A stretch of 64,000 nt of DNA from Ruminococcus sp. YRD2003 (GTDB lineage Bacteria; Bacillota; Clostridia; Oscillospirales; Ruminococcaceae). Below are positions 18,892-28,438 of this stretch, piece after piece. The DNA lies in NCBI GenBank assembly GCA_900109435.1, contig FNZT01000003.1, positions 248,001-312,000 on the forward strand, in the 5' to 3' direction. The stretch's first letter is position 1, and each line of letters begins with the position of its first letter. Below the pieces are notes generated by a model. It was not told where the DNA came from, made no database searches, and was given only the letters and a program-made list of their open reading frames with translations. The position numbers and the translations under genes are program-made.

Positions 18892-19797
18892 TCAGAATGA
18901 AATATTATTGTTATCGGAAATACTTATGTAGGCGAGCGAGCGAGCCGCGATCTCTGCTGCGCGCTGTTCAACAGAAGCGAGCGCCTCGTTCGGAGAGCGA
19001 CCCTCGGCGACTGAAATAAGCGCATATATCAGTTCCGAGAGACAAGAAATATCGTGCTTGCTGACAGCAGCAGCCCTGCCCTGCATGAGTGAGCGCCAGT
19101 CCGCGAAAATACGGGCATCCTCGGGAGCGCCTCTGTCGATACAGATATGGAAAACGTGGTACTTTTCTTCGGCAGCAGCGATCAGCTCCTCACTTGAGAG
19201 GTCATAATCGGAGACATCGCCGAAAACGCGTTTTATCTCGGCGCGTGTCAGCACCTTATGGCAGCAGTCATCGCCGATAGTAATGAGGATACCTTTTTTG
19301 CGGCGTTTTTCAAAGTTATCGGTCAGAGTACGCTTAGCCGCAAAATACCATGCAAGATTATAGGATTCACCGCCGTTGCCTCCGCCTCCGCCCTCGAGAC
19401 AAAGGCTTGTAAGCTGCCTTATTATGCGGATATCGCTCTCGAACTGAGTGACCTGCAAAGGCATCATATCCGACTTGCAGTCACCTATCGCGCAGCACAT
19501 TATCTGCGGGCAGAGTATCGGCTTGTTCTCGTATATGTACATTATCGCCTTGTTCAGCGAGTTCAGAGCGAGCTCCTCTGCGAGATAACCCATAGAAGCC
19601 GTGACATCAAACCCGATGATAACAGGCGTAGACTCGGGAGAATCCTCATTGTCGCGAGCCTCGCGGTACACGCCGCTGAGATCGTGCGGCGCTCCGTCCC
19701 GAGCAAGAGCGGTAAAGAGCTTCTCGGAAGATCGCTCTTTTCCGAACGATGAGCGCAGCTTTGTCCAGTCGCTCGCAGTATAGCTTCCTCGACCCAT
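18892..19797 (-). CDS. von Willebrand factor A domain protein (copy 2)
   Basis: A 301-residue paralogue of the neighbouring gene, with the same opening (MGRGSYTASDWTKLRSS) and EDSPESTP spacer. Its metal site reads FDVTASMG (Asp64, Thr66, Ser68), and it shares VTQFESDIRIIRQL. It has a glycine-rich EGGGGGNGGESYNLAW segment that copy 1 lacks and a GILITIGDDCCHKVL strand. The two paralogues may form a heteromer. It starts four bases after the kinase-like gene and is part of the same operon. Confidence 0.85.
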   Translation of the reverse strand: MGRGSYTASDWTKLRSSFGKERSSEKLFTALARDGAPHDLSGVYREARDNEDSPESTPVIIGFDVTASMGYLAEELALNSLNKAIMYIYENKPILCPQIMCCAIGDCKSDMMPLQVTQFESDIRIIRQLTSLCLEGGGGGNGGESYNLAWYFAAKRTLTDNFEKRRKKGILITIGDDCCHKVLTRAEIKRVFGDVSDYDLSSEELIAAAEEKYHVFHICIDRGAPEDARIFADWRSLMQGRAAAVSKHDISCLSELIYALISVAEGRSPNEALASVEQRAAEIAARSLAYISISDNNNISF

Positions 19798-19800
19798 AGC

Positions 19801-20766
19801 CTACCTCTTTCCGTAGATCTGCTCGTCGTCGGTATCCATAGTCATGAACCTTCGCTCGCCGTACGACTTGATGAGCACATCGTCCCAGAGCGCGAAATCG
19901 TCGTAAGCGTTGCTCTCGGGAGCACCTCGCAGGAAGTCGGCAAAAGGCTGCGGAAGGTCATCTGACGCTCTGACTTCAGCCCTTGTTGCGAATCCGAGCA
20001 CAGCAGCCGCTGTTTCGCGAAGAGAAACGAGATTATCGCGTGTAGTGCGCACGATGCCGTCAGAAGCAGTATTATTGCGGACAACCCTGTGCCAGCCGCC
20101 GTAAAGGCTTGCCGTATGGTCATAAGGGTTGATGTATACAGAATCGATACCGAGCTCGGTATGAACGAGACTGTTATATTCAAGAACGCAGCAGAGGTTT
20201 TCAAGTCTGCTAACGATCCATGCGGCGTGACGTCCGCCAAGCTTTCCGAACAGCCTCAGCGGGTACTCGTCCTCACTTTTTTTGACAGCAAGGAGAGCAG
20301 AGCCGTCAGCGAGCGTGAATCCGCCGCTTATAACGGGAAAGAAATCGGAAAGGCTCTTAGTGTCGGCAGACGGATAGTCGAGCGAAGACACAGCTGAGCG
20401 GAATTTATCGGCATTTCGGATATTCAGCGGCTCGAAGCGGAAGATCACATTCTGACGCGCGGTATAAACTTCCGCATCCTTTTCGGAGTGCATATGAAGG
20501 CTCCTGATATCTATCCTTCTCCCGTCCGAGCACTCAAAGATCTTCTCCGAAGCGCTGTTCCAGAGCTCATCGGCGCGTGAACGCCTTTCCTGAGCATTCT
20601 TGGAAAGCGCAAAGAAGCCTCTCATATGCTCATAGAAGTCGCGGTAGTAGTCGGTATCGCTGTGGTCGAGCACGTATTTTGAGCGGCAGTAAGGGCATAG
20701 TGCCGTAGCCCCCGTCGGTTCGATGACCATAGGAGCACCGCAGTTCTTACAGCTGAGCAGTTTCAT
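19801..20766 (-). CDS. Zinc-ribbon protein with a degenerate kinase-like domain
   Basis: A 321-residue protein and the first gene of the operon. The N-terminus is a zinc ribbon: CKNCG at residues 6-10 and CPYC at 24-27. The C-terminal half contains the segment HAAWIVSRLENLCCVLEY, then NSLVHTELGIDSVYINP and TASLYGGW, which sits like the catalytic loop and DFG region of protein kinases, but with HTE for HRD and LYG for DFG. I infer a pseudokinase or a strongly diverged kinase. Zinc-ribbon kinases accompany vWA proteins in TerY-P-type systems, which fits the neighbours. The start follows GGAGGTG. Confidence 0.6.
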   Translation of the reverse strand: MKLLSCKNCGAPMVIEPTGATALCPYCRSKYVLDHSDTDYYRDFYEHMRGFFALSKNAQERRSRADELWNSASEKIFECSDGRRIDIRSLHMHSEKDAEVYTARQNVIFRFEPLNIRNADKFRSAVSSLDYPSADTKSLSDFFPVISGGFTLADGSALLAVKKSEDEYPLRLFGKLGGRHAAWIVSRLENLCCVLEYNSLVHTELGIDSVYINPYDHTASLYGGWHRVVRNNTASDGIVRTTRDNLVSLRETAAAVLGFATRAEVRASDDLPQPFADFLRGAPESNAYDDFALWDDVLIKSYGERRFMTMDTDDEQIYGKR

Positions 20767-20795
20767 AACAGCACCTCCGTTTTAGTTAGAATACA

Positions 20796-20819
20796 ATTAA
20801 AGCGGTTATTGAGTACACA
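20796..20819 (-). repeat. Partial copy of the 31.7-kb cloverleaf element
   Basis: The minus-strand block reading AATTAATGTGT, then one differing base, then CTCAATAACCGC matches 31715-31738 at 23 of 24 positions. Here it covers only the left arm and half of the first hairpin, and it lies at the transcription start of the vWA operon. Confidence 0.65.
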
Positions 20820-20823
20820 TTAA

Positions 20824-20852
20824 TTATAACACAAATAGAAAAGAATATCAAG
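20824..20852 (-). promoter_or_regulatory. Promoter of the vWA/kinase-like operon
   Basis: Minus-strand TTGATA (20847-20852) and TATAAT (20824-20829) with 17-base spacing. The -10 abuts the repeat block, giving a leader of roughly 50 bases. Confidence 0.8.
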
Positions 20853-20867
20853 GCTTGCGGAACGAAA

Positions 20868-20904
20868 AAAAGCAAACCGCGCAATAAACATCACGCGGCT
20901 TGCC
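20868..20904 (-). terminator. Terminator of the arabinose operon
   Basis: On the minus strand GCAAGCCGCG pairs with CGCGGTTTGC across a 14-base loop, followed by seven T residues. It separates araD from the promoter of the vWA operon. Confidence 0.9.
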
Positions 20905-20948
20905 TTGGTATTGGAGGGAAATTCTTATTTAATTGATATACACGAACA

Positions 20949-21635
20949 CTATTTTTGTCCGTAGTAAGCGTTGGCTCCGTGCTTGCGGAAGAAGTGCTTA
21001 TCAAGCAGTCTCTGCGGCATATTCGGAGTATCCGAACGCAGAGTCTTCGTTATCCACGCCATAGCCGAGAGTTCCTCGAGAACGACCGAATTATGCACAG
21101 CTTCCATGCAGTCCCCGCCCCAAACGAATGGACCGTGATTAGCCACAAGGACAGCGGGAATATTCGCATATTCCTTACAGCACTCAACGATGACCTTACC
21201 TGTCTCGAGCTCATATTCGCCCTTGACCTCGGCATCGGTCATCTCACGTGTACACGGAATCTCGCCGTAGAAGTAGTCGCCGTGAGTAGTTCCGAGCGGA
21301 GGTATGCCCATGCAAGCCTGCGCAAAGGAGGTAGCATAGCGGCTGTGAGTATGCACAACACCGCAAACGCCGTCAAAATTCCTGTATATTTCAAGATGTG
21401 TAGGCGTATCGCTCGACGGGGACAGTTTCCCCTCAACCTTCTCGCCGTCCAGAGTCATAACGACGATATCGTCGGCGGTCATAGAGTCGTACTCAACACC
21501 GCTCGGCTTTATAGCCACGAGACCCGATTCACGGTCATACTCGCTGACATTGCCCCACGTAAAAGTAACGAGTCCGTACTTTGGAAGAAGCAGATTTGCT
21601 TTCAGTACGCGTTCTTTGAGCTCTTTAACGTCCAT
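20949..21635 (-). CDS. araD: L-ribulose-5-phosphate 4-epimerase
   Basis: A 228-residue class II aldolase-fold enzyme that converts L-ribulose-5-P to D-xylulose-5-P. The zinc histidines are seen in VVHTHSRYATSFA and VANHGPFVWG, and KPSGVEYDSM plus TFTWGNVSEYD are family blocks. It overlaps the end of araA by 11 bases and is last in the operon. Confidence 0.97.
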   Translation of the reverse strand: MDVKELKERVLKANLLLPKYGLVTFTWGNVSEYDRESGLVAIKPSGVEYDSMTADDIVVMTLDGEKVEGKLSPSSDTPTHLEIYRNFDGVCGVVHTHSRYATSFAQACMGIPPLGTTHGDYFYGEIPCTREMTDAEVKGEYELETGKVIVECCKEYANIPAVLVANHGPFVWGGDCMEAVHNSVVLEELSAMAWITKTLRSDTPNMPQRLLDKHFFRKHGANAYYGQK

Positions 21636-23058
21636 AGATAACGTCTCCCAGCATCATATCGCGCTCAAGCTGATATTTTTTTGTATCCTTGTTGATAACA
21701 ACGAGCTCGATACCCATGATGCGTGCAAAATCGCGAACGGTCTCGTCGGTGATATCGTATGAGAGAACGGTATGATGAGCGCCGCCTGCAATTATCCAGC
21801 ACTCCAGTCCCTCAAGGAAAGAGGGAGCGGGCTTCCACATCGTCCTTGCAACGGGAAGATTGGGCATAGACTGGAAAGGCTTTTCGCACTCAACATCCTG
21901 AGCTATGAGACGAAGTCTGCCGCCGATGTCGATAAGAGAGAGAGCCTTTGCAGAGCCAGCCCTGCCCTCGAAAACGAGACGAGCGGGAGCTTCCCTGTCG
22001 CCGATACCGAGCGGATGGACTTCTATTCTCGGTCTGTCAGCAGCAATAGACGGACAAACCTCAAGCATATGCGAGCCGAGGATGAGCTCGTGCTTGTAGT
22101 CGTAGTTGTAATCCTCCATGAAAGAGGTGTAACCATCGGGATACATAGCCTTTACGATAGCAGTCATACCTGCTGTTTTCCAGTCGCCTTCAGCGCCGAA
22201 GCCGTAGCCTTTGTGCATAAGGTGCTGAGCAGCGAGACCGGGAAGCTGTCTCATGCCGTGCAGATCCTGGAAAGTGTTCGAGAAAGCTTTAGCTCCCTCG
22301 CGAACGAGTATCTTCTCGATAGCGATCTCCTCGCGTGCCTGATAACGTATACACTCTTCATCAGCCTTATCGAAGTCATAGAGCTCGGCGTACTCCTTCA
22401 TAAGAGCGTCGATCTCGGAGTCTGTCACCTCATTCATAAGGCGGACAAGGTCGCCGACAGCGAAGGTATTGACCTGCCAGCCGAGAATGATCTGTGCCTC
22501 TATCTTGTCGCCCTCGGTAACAGCGACCTCGCGCATATTGTCTCCGAAGCGGACTATCCTGAGGTTCTTGCTGAACTGAACGCCCACAGCCGCGCGCATC
22601 CAGTCGGCGATCTTCTCCTGAACGGCAGGGTCAGACCAGTGCCCCGCAACGACAGCTCTCGGCATACGCAGACGCGCCCCGATAAAGCCGTGCTCGCGGT
22701 CGCCGTGAGCGGACTGATGGAGGTTCATATAGTCCATATCAATAGCCTCATTGGGGATATTGTCATTGAACTGAGTATGGAAGTGGAGCCACGGCTTCTG
22801 AAGACTTCTCAGACCGTTTATCCACATTTTTGAAGGCGAGAACGTGTGGCAGAAAGTGATTATACCCGCGCACTCGTCGTCATAATTAGCTTCCTTGATG
22901 ATGCTTGTTATCTCGGACTCTTTCTTTACCGTAAGTTTGTACTCAACGGGGAAAGGCAGTTTCAGTCCTGCAACTATCTTTTTCGAGTCCTCCTCGACCT
23001 GTCGGAGCGTTTCCTCGCCGTACAGGAACTGAGAACCTGTTACAAACCAGAATTTCAT
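21625..23058 (-). CDS. araA: L-arabinose isomerase
   Basis: A 477-residue protein that isomerises L-arabinose to L-ribulose. It starts MKFWFVTGSQFLYGEE, a family hallmark. HTFSPSKMWINGLRSLQKP, LHTQFNDNIP, HGMRQLPGLAAQHLM and EDYNYDYKHELILGSHMLEV carry conserved residues of the active site and the metal ligands. Length is normal. It lies 18 bases after the kinase gene. Confidence 0.98.
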   Translation of the reverse strand: MKFWFVTGSQFLYGEETLRQVEEDSKKIVAGLKLPFPVEYKLTVKKESEITSIIKEANYDDECAGIITFCHTFSPSKMWINGLRSLQKPWLHFHTQFNDNIPNEAIDMDYMNLHQSAHGDREHGFIGARLRMPRAVVAGHWSDPAVQEKIADWMRAAVGVQFSKNLRIVRFGDNMREVAVTEGDKIEAQIILGWQVNTFAVGDLVRLMNEVTDSEIDALMKEYAELYDFDKADEECIRYQAREEIAIEKILVREGAKAFSNTFQDLHGMRQLPGLAAQHLMHKGYGFGAEGDWKTAGMTAIVKAMYPDGYTSFMEDYNYDYKHELILGSHMLEVCPSIAADRPRIEVHPLGIGDREAPARLVFEGRAGSAKALSLIDIGGRLRLIAQDVECEKPFQSMPNLPVARTMWKPAPSFLEGLECWIIAGGAHHTVLSYDITDETVRDFARIMGIELVVINKDTKKYQLERDMMLGDVIYGR

Positions 23059-23076
23059 ATATCATCTTTCCTTTCG

Positions 23077-24663
23077 TCATTCGGAAACTGACGCTCTTTC
23101 AGCCGAGAGCCCCGAAATATATTTTTTCATATAAACGTTCAGACCGTCGATATCCTCCTTCGCGGGAGAAACGGTACTGCCTTTCATATCGGCGAAAACT
23201 CTGCTGCCGAGATAAGTCTCGAGAGATTCACCGACGTTCTTGTTTGCCATGTAAGCCGCAAGGAGAGCAATGCCCCACGCGCCGCCCTCGCCTGCTGTCT
23301 GCATGAGTGTAACATCGGCACCGAGAGCCGCCGCGAGGAAGTTCTGGCTCGGTACAGGAGTTTTGAAGAACCCGCCGTGCGCATAGATACGCTCGAGCCT
23401 GACGTGCTCCTGCTCGGTGAGGATATCCATTCCCGCTTTAAGCGCCGCAACGCAGGAATAAACGAGCGAACGCGCGAGATTGCGGATATTGAAATCAGAA
23501 TCAGGGCTTCTGAACAGAAGGGGCTTACCGTCCCTTACACCTGTTACAGGCTCGCCTGCATAGTAGTTGTAGGATATGATGCCGTCGCAGTCGGGAGCAC
23601 CTTCAGCCGCAAGAGCATACAGCATATCATAAAGCTTTGGTTTCGGCAGATCGACACCTGCTTCCTTCAGGAAGCTGCCGAACATCCCGAACCACGCATC
23701 GAGGTCAGAGGTGCAGCTGTTGCAGTGAACCATAGCAACGGGCGCGCCGCAAGGAGTAGTCACGATATCTATCTCACGATGAACAGCCTTCAGCTTATCC
23801 TCAAGAACTATCATCGAGAATATCGACGTCCCCGCCGACACGTTGCCCGTCTTGGGAGTAATGCTGTTTGTGGCAGCCATACCCGTCTGAGCGTCGCCCT
23901 CGGGCGGACAGAACGGAACACCTGCACGGAAAGTGCCTGACGGGTCGAGCAGCAAAGCTCCCGCCTCTGTAAGGGTCCCCGCGCACTCCCCCGCCCGAAC
24001 TATCTTCGGCAAAAGCTCCGAGAGGCTGTGCCTGAGCTCTGTTGAAGCAGTGAGAGTATCGAACCGCGACATCATCGCCTTGTCATAATCGCAGGTCGAC
24101 GGGTCAATCGGGAAAATGCCCGAAGCGTCCCCTGCACCGATGACCTTTTCCCCCGTAAGGAGATAATGGACATAACCCGCAAGCGTAGTCATAAAGGCAA
24201 GTTTGCTGATATGAGGCTCTTTATTGAGGATAGCCTGATACAAGTGAGCAACGCTCCAGCGCTGAGGGATATTGAAATCGAAAGCGTCGGTAAGGCGTTC
24301 GGCAGCCACCTCGGTCATAGTATTTCGCCAGGTCCTGAAAGGAACGAGCTGTTCATCGTTCTCGTCAAAAGCGAGGTAACCGTGCATCATAGCCGAAACT
24401 CCGACAGCAGCCGCAGATTCGAGCTTAACGCCGAATTTATCCTCGACATTCATCATAAGGTCAGCGAAGCATTCCTGCAAACCTTTTTTCACATCATCGA
24501 GAGAATAAGTCCAGACTCCGTCGAGCAGCTCGTTCTGCCAGTCGTGGATACCCGTAGCAAGAGGAGCGTGACCGTCGTCGATGAGCACAGCTTTTATGCG
24601 GGTAGAGCCGAGCTCAATACCGATAACAGCTCTGCCGTTTTTAATGATATCCGCACCGCTCAT
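23077..24663 (-). CDS. FGGY-family ribulokinase
   Basis: A 528-residue sugar kinase. The N-terminal phosphate-binding loop reads VIGIELGSTRIKAVLIDD, and the C-terminal ATP-binding block is YAHGGFFKTP followed by GEGGAWGIALLA. PPEGDAQTGMAAT and NVSAGTSIFSM match the FGGY fold. Its place between the arabinose importer and araA means it should phosphorylate L-ribulose. It differs from E. coli AraB and looks like the clostridial FGGY type, so the substrate is inferred from context. Its start overlaps the upstream permease stop by four bases (ATGA). Confidence 0.88.
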   Translation of the reverse strand: MSGADIIKNGRAVIGIELGSTRIKAVLIDDGHAPLATGIHDWQNELLDGVWTYSLDDVKKGLQECFADLMMNVEDKFGVKLESAAAVGVSAMMHGYLAFDENDEQLVPFRTWRNTMTEVAAERLTDAFDFNIPQRWSVAHLYQAILNKEPHISKLAFMTTLAGYVHYLLTGEKVIGAGDASGIFPIDPSTCDYDKAMMSRFDTLTASTELRHSLSELLPKIVRAGECAGTLTEAGALLLDPSGTFRAGVPFCPPEGDAQTGMAATNSITPKTGNVSAGTSIFSMIVLEDKLKAVHREIDIVTTPCGAPVAMVHCNSCTSDLDAWFGMFGSFLKEAGVDLPKPKLYDMLYALAAEGAPDCDGIISYNYYAGEPVTGVRDGKPLLFRSPDSDFNIRNLARSLVYSCVAALKAGMDILTEQEHVRLERIYAHGGFFKTPVPSQNFLAAALGADVTLMQTAGEGGAWGIALLAAYMANKNVGESLETYLGSRVFADMKGSTVSPAKEDIDGLNVYMKKYISGLSAERASVSE

Positions 24664-25751
24664 TTTTTTGCTCCTTTAACTTCGGCGGGTCTTGAAGCCG
24701 AGAGATTTGCTTTTTTGCGGCGGGCGATGATAACGCTCTGAACAATTAGGAAGATACAGAGCATCGAAGCATTCGTGATACCCGTCCACCAAGCCTGATC
24801 AAGACCGATCGATGATACGATATTCTGGATAAGTGCGAGTGAAAGGACGCCGAAAAGAGTACCGATGATATTTCCGACGCCGCCCGTGAGCATGGTTCCG
24901 CCGATGATAGAAGAAGCGATAGCGTTCATCTCGGCGCCTGCGGCATGAGTAGCCGAACCCGAGCCAACGTGCATAAAGTAGACAAATCCGCCGATCCCGC
25001 CAAGGAAACCGCACATAAGGTAAGCAAGGAAAGTTGTTCTCTTTACATTGATACCGAGCATAAGAGCGCTTTGCTTGTTGCCGCCTACGGCATAGAAATT
25101 ACGGCCTGTCTTTGTCCATTTGAGGAAAACGAACAGAGCTGCTACAACGACGAGAGCGACAATAACGCCAATCTCAATATAGGCATCGATGTATTCGCCT
25201 CTCTTATTGTAGGACCCCAAACCTGGGATAATGATCCTTGCTTCCTTGAGCTTCACGAACTCCTCATTTTGAACGTTGAAAGGGTTCGTATTGACAATAG
25301 TAGTCATACCGCGCGCGAAGAACATTCCCGCGAGGGTCACGATGAACGGCTGAATGTCAAGATAAGCGATCAGGTAGCCCTGCACCAGACCGAAAGCCAG
25401 ACCGATGCCGAGAGAGATCAGCAAAGCACCGATGACGCTGCCGCTGTGCATATCGAGATATACGGCAGAGCACATACTTACGAGAGCAGCCATACCGCCG
25501 ACCGAGATATCGATACCGCCTGTTATCATGACGAGGGTCATACCGCAGGAAAGGATGATGAGAGCGGCATTTGCATTGAGAATATTAAAGAAGGTCTGAG
25601 CCTTCTGGAAGCCCGAACCAAGAGCAAATATCGCAAACAGATACATCGCAAAGAAAACGATGATAGTAATCGACATCAGCAGATTGGTATCGGAAAGGCT
25701 TCCGAGAAAAGACCGCCGTGACTTATCGGCAGTCAGAAACTTCTGCGACAT
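24660..25751 (-). CDS. Sugar ABC transporter permease (second)
   Basis: A 363-residue RbsC/YjfF-type permease. Repeated hydrophobic segments give eight to ten membrane helices, and GGIDISVGGMAALVSM is the conserved family signature. GGTMLTGGVGNIIGTLFGVL near the end contacts the ATPase. It pairs with the other permease for pentose uptake. The start follows GGAGGAATATACT. Confidence 0.93.
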   Translation of the reverse strand: MSQKFLTADKSRRSFLGSLSDTNLLMSITIIVFFAMYLFAIFALGSGFQKAQTFFNILNANAALIILSCGMTLVMITGGIDISVGGMAALVSMCSAVYLDMHSGSVIGALLISLGIGLAFGLVQGYLIAYLDIQPFIVTLAGMFFARGMTTIVNTNPFNVQNEEFVKLKEARIIIPGLGSYNKRGEYIDAYIEIGVIVALVVVAALFVFLKWTKTGRNFYAVGGNKQSALMLGINVKRTTFLAYLMCGFLGGIGGFVYFMHVGSGSATHAAGAEMNAIASSIIGGTMLTGGVGNIIGTLFGVLSLALIQNIVSSIGLDQAWWTGITNASMLCIFLIVQSVIIARRKKANLSASRPAEVKGAKK

Positions 25752-25778
25752 AGTATATTCCTCCGTTTCAAACGCTTG

Positions 25779-26873
25779 TCAGGTCTTCAGCTCCGCACGT
25801 TCGGGGCGAATCCTTTTGAAGAGAGATGCTATCTTTTCTCTTACTATCGGTGCGCTGAGCACAACAAGTGCAATAACGACCACTGCCTTGTAAGCAGGGA
25901 GAGCGTCCGACTGTACCTGGAATTTGTAGAGCGTTGTAGTAAGGAACTGAATAACGTATGCGCCGAGGATAGAAGCGGAGATATTGAATTTACCGCCGCC
26001 GAGAGCATTTCCGCCGAGAGCAACGGCAAGGATAGCGTCCATCTCGATATCCTTAGCCACGACCGAGTAATTTATGGTCCTCAGACGGCTGACCTTGATA
26101 AGGCCGGCGACAGCAACGCAAAGGCCGAGGATAACATAAGTAATGAACTTGATGAAAGCGGGGTTAAGACCGTTAAGGCGCGAGGTCTGCTCGTTGATAC
26201 CTACAGACTGAACATACAGCCCGAGCGTGGTAAATTTAAGGACCAAGAATATCAGGATAAAGCAGGCTATCGCGATGAAAAACGGCGTAGGTATCGGTAT
26301 TCCGGGGATAAGGCCTCCGAAGTAGGAGAAAGTCTTGTCCCTTACTTCGGGCAGCTCATTGTTGTTGATCCAAGCGGCAATAGAGCGTCCTGCCGTAAAG
26401 AGGATAAGAGTCGCTACCATCGGCTGTATCTTGAATACCGAGACAAGGATACCGTTAAAGGCACCGCAGGCCATAGTCACTAAGCAGCATACAAGGAAAG
26501 CCACGATTATGGGAGCCTGAATCTCATCGGGACGCGAATTGGTACCGCAGAGGACTCTCAGCACAACACTTCCTCCGATAGCTATCGCAGCGCCGACCGA
26601 GATATCCTGTCCGCGGGAAGCCGCAGTAACGAGAGTCATACCGATAGCGAGTATCGCAAGCTCGGAGCCGTAGTCGATGATAGAGATGATATTTCCCGAA
26701 AGAATGGGATCGCCGTTGCTGTTATGACCGAACGTTACCTTAAAGAACGAGGGGTCCATGATGAAATTGAAAACAGCGAGAATGAGCAGTGCAGCTAAAG
26801 GGATAAAGATCTGTTTTCTGAACATAGCAGTGATTATCGAGCCTGCCGTATTTGATTTTGAAGTGGGATTCAT
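25779..26873 (-). CDS. Sugar ABC transporter permease (first)
   Basis: A 364-residue permease of the YtfT/RbsC family, with many hydrophobic helices. AASRGQDISVGAAIAIGGSV is the signature, and ALGGNALGGGKFNISASILGA is the coupling region. It overlaps the ATPase gene by four bases (ATGA). Together with the second permease it forms a heterodimeric channel, as in YtfT/YjfF. Confidence 0.93.
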   Translation of the reverse strand: MNPTSKSNTAGSIITAMFRKQIFIPLAALLILAVFNFIMDPSFFKVTFGHNSNGDPILSGNIISIIDYGSELAILAIGMTLVTAASRGQDISVGAAIAIGGSVVLRVLCGTNSRPDEIQAPIIVAFLVCCLVTMACGAFNGILVSVFKIQPMVATLILFTAGRSIAAWINNNELPEVRDKTFSYFGGLIPGIPIPTPFFIAIACFILIFLVLKFTTLGLYVQSVGINEQTSRLNGLNPAFIKFITYVILGLCVAVAGLIKVSRLRTINYSVVAKDIEMDAILAVALGGNALGGGKFNISASILGAYVIQFLTTTLYKFQVQSDALPAYKAVVVIALVVLSAPIVREKIASLFKRIRPERAELKT

Positions 26874-28384
26874 TTCTGCTCACCTCCTGCAATAGTATTC
26901 ATGATAGTATTCTGAGTAAGTTGATCGCCCTTCAGCTCGCCGACGAGCTTTCTGTCGCGCATAACGAGGAGTCTCGAGCAGGTACGCAGCATCTCGTCGG
27001 TCTCGGACGAGATAAATGTGATGCTCATTCCCTCGGAAGCGAGCTTGAGCACAAGCTTCTGTATATCGACCTTTGTGCCGACATCAATACCTCGTGTCGG
27101 CTCGTCGAGAATGAGATATTTCGGGTGAGTGAGGAGCCAGCGTCCGAGTATGACCTTCTGCTGATTACCGCCCGAAAGCGACTTTATAGGTGTATTGACC
27201 GAAGCTGTCTTGATATCGAGCAGCTTTATGTACTCGTCAGCGAACTTCGTTGCCTGCGCCTTGGAAAAAGGACGGAAGAAACCTTTCTTGACCTGAAGAG
27301 CAAGAATGATATTATCCCGCACCGAGAGATCGCCGACTATGCCGTCGCGTTTTCTGTCCTCGGCGAGGTAAGCGATACCGTTCTTCATCGCGTCGATAGG
27401 CTTGGTTATCCTGACTTCCTTGCCCTCGACCCATACCGTACCGCTTGTGACCTTATCGGCGCCGAAAATAGCGCGAACACACTCGCTTCGACCCGAGCCG
27501 AGAAGTCCCGTGAAACCGTTCACCTCTCCCTTGCGTATGCGGAAGTTGAAAGGCTTGATACCCTCCGAGCTGCAAAGGTTCTCAGCCTCATAGACGATCT
27601 CGTTCTTTGTCTCGTTGAAATTCGGGGAATCGTTTTTGATATCCGCCATATCGTCGAGCTCCTTGCCGAGCATCTTGGAAACGAGCTGAACACGCGGCAG
27701 CTTCTCGATCTCATATTCACCGACGAGCTGACCGTCGCGGAGGACGGTTATCCTGTCGCACACTTCATAAACTTGGTCGAGGAAGTGAGTAACAAAAATG
27801 ATACCGACACCTCGTGCCTTCAGGTCGCGCATGAGCTTGAACAGTTTAGCGACCTCTGATTCGTCGAGGGACGAAGTAGGCTCATCGAGTATGAGCACGC
27901 TGCAATCCATATCTACCGCACGCGCGATAGCGACCATCTGCTGAACGGCGATAGAGCAGCTTGCGAGCTGCTGATTAGCCCTTACGCCTATTTCAAGTGA
28001 AGCAAGGAGTTCGTCAGCCTTTCGGTTCATCTCACGCCAGCTGACAGTCGCTCCCTTACCGCGTCCTATGAAGATATTCTCGGCGACCGAGAGATTCGGA
28101 CAGAGCGAGATCTCCTGATAAACCGTACTGATGCCCAGATTCTGAGCATCCTGCGGAGAGTGGATCTGTACGGGAGCATTATGACCTTTAATGTAAATTT
28201 CTCCGCCGTCTTTGACATGAACGCCCGTGAGGACTTTTATAAGAGTAGACTTACCCGCACCGTTTTCGCCCATAAGCGCGTGGATCTCTCCCTCACGGAG
28301 CGTAAAATCGACATTTCTCAGCGCTTTAACGCCAGGAAACGACTTATGTATGCCCCGCATTTCCAGCAATGATTTATCCTGCAT
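26870..28384 (-). CDS. Sugar ABC transporter ATPase (two nucleotide-binding domains)
   Basis: A 504-residue protein with tandem ABC domains, like AraG, MglA and YtfR. The first Walker A is GENGAGKSTLIKVLTG with LILDEPTSS as Walker B. The second domain has the degenerate loop GLLGSGRSECVRAIFG, SLSGGNQQKVILGRW and LILDEPTRGIDVGTK. It energises the importer. The start has AGGAGGAAAGGC. A strong hairpin lies between it and the binding-protein gene. Confidence 0.95.
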   Translation of the reverse strand: MQDKSLLEMRGIHKSFPGVKALRNVDFTLREGEIHALMGENGAGKSTLIKVLTGVHVKDGGEIYIKGHNAPVQIHSPQDAQNLGISTVYQEISLCPNLSVAENIFIGRGKGATVSWREMNRKADELLASLEIGVRANQQLASCSIAVQQMVAIARAVDMDCSVLILDEPTSSLDESEVAKLFKLMRDLKARGVGIIFVTHFLDQVYEVCDRITVLRDGQLVGEYEIEKLPRVQLVSKMLGKELDDMADIKNDSPNFNETKNEIVYEAENLCSSEGIKPFNFRIRKGEVNGFTGLLGSGRSECVRAIFGADKVTSGTVWVEGKEVRITKPIDAMKNGIAYLAEDRKRDGIVGDLSVRDNIILALQVKKGFFRPFSKAQATKFADEYIKLLDIKTASVNTPIKSLSGGNQQKVILGRWLLTHPKYLILDEPTRGIDVGTKVDIQKLVLKLASEGMSITFISSETDEMLRTCSRLLVMRDRKLVGELKGDQLTQNTIMNTIAGGEQK

Positions 28385-28438
28385 TGCCTTTCCTCCTAAG
28401 TAATAATCGCATAGATACGTGAAAAAACTTTTAAAATT

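Noticed and set aside
24945..25721. 258-residue plus-strand ORF across the permease gene
   Set aside because: It is the antisense shadow of a clear ABC permease gene with helices and signature motifs.
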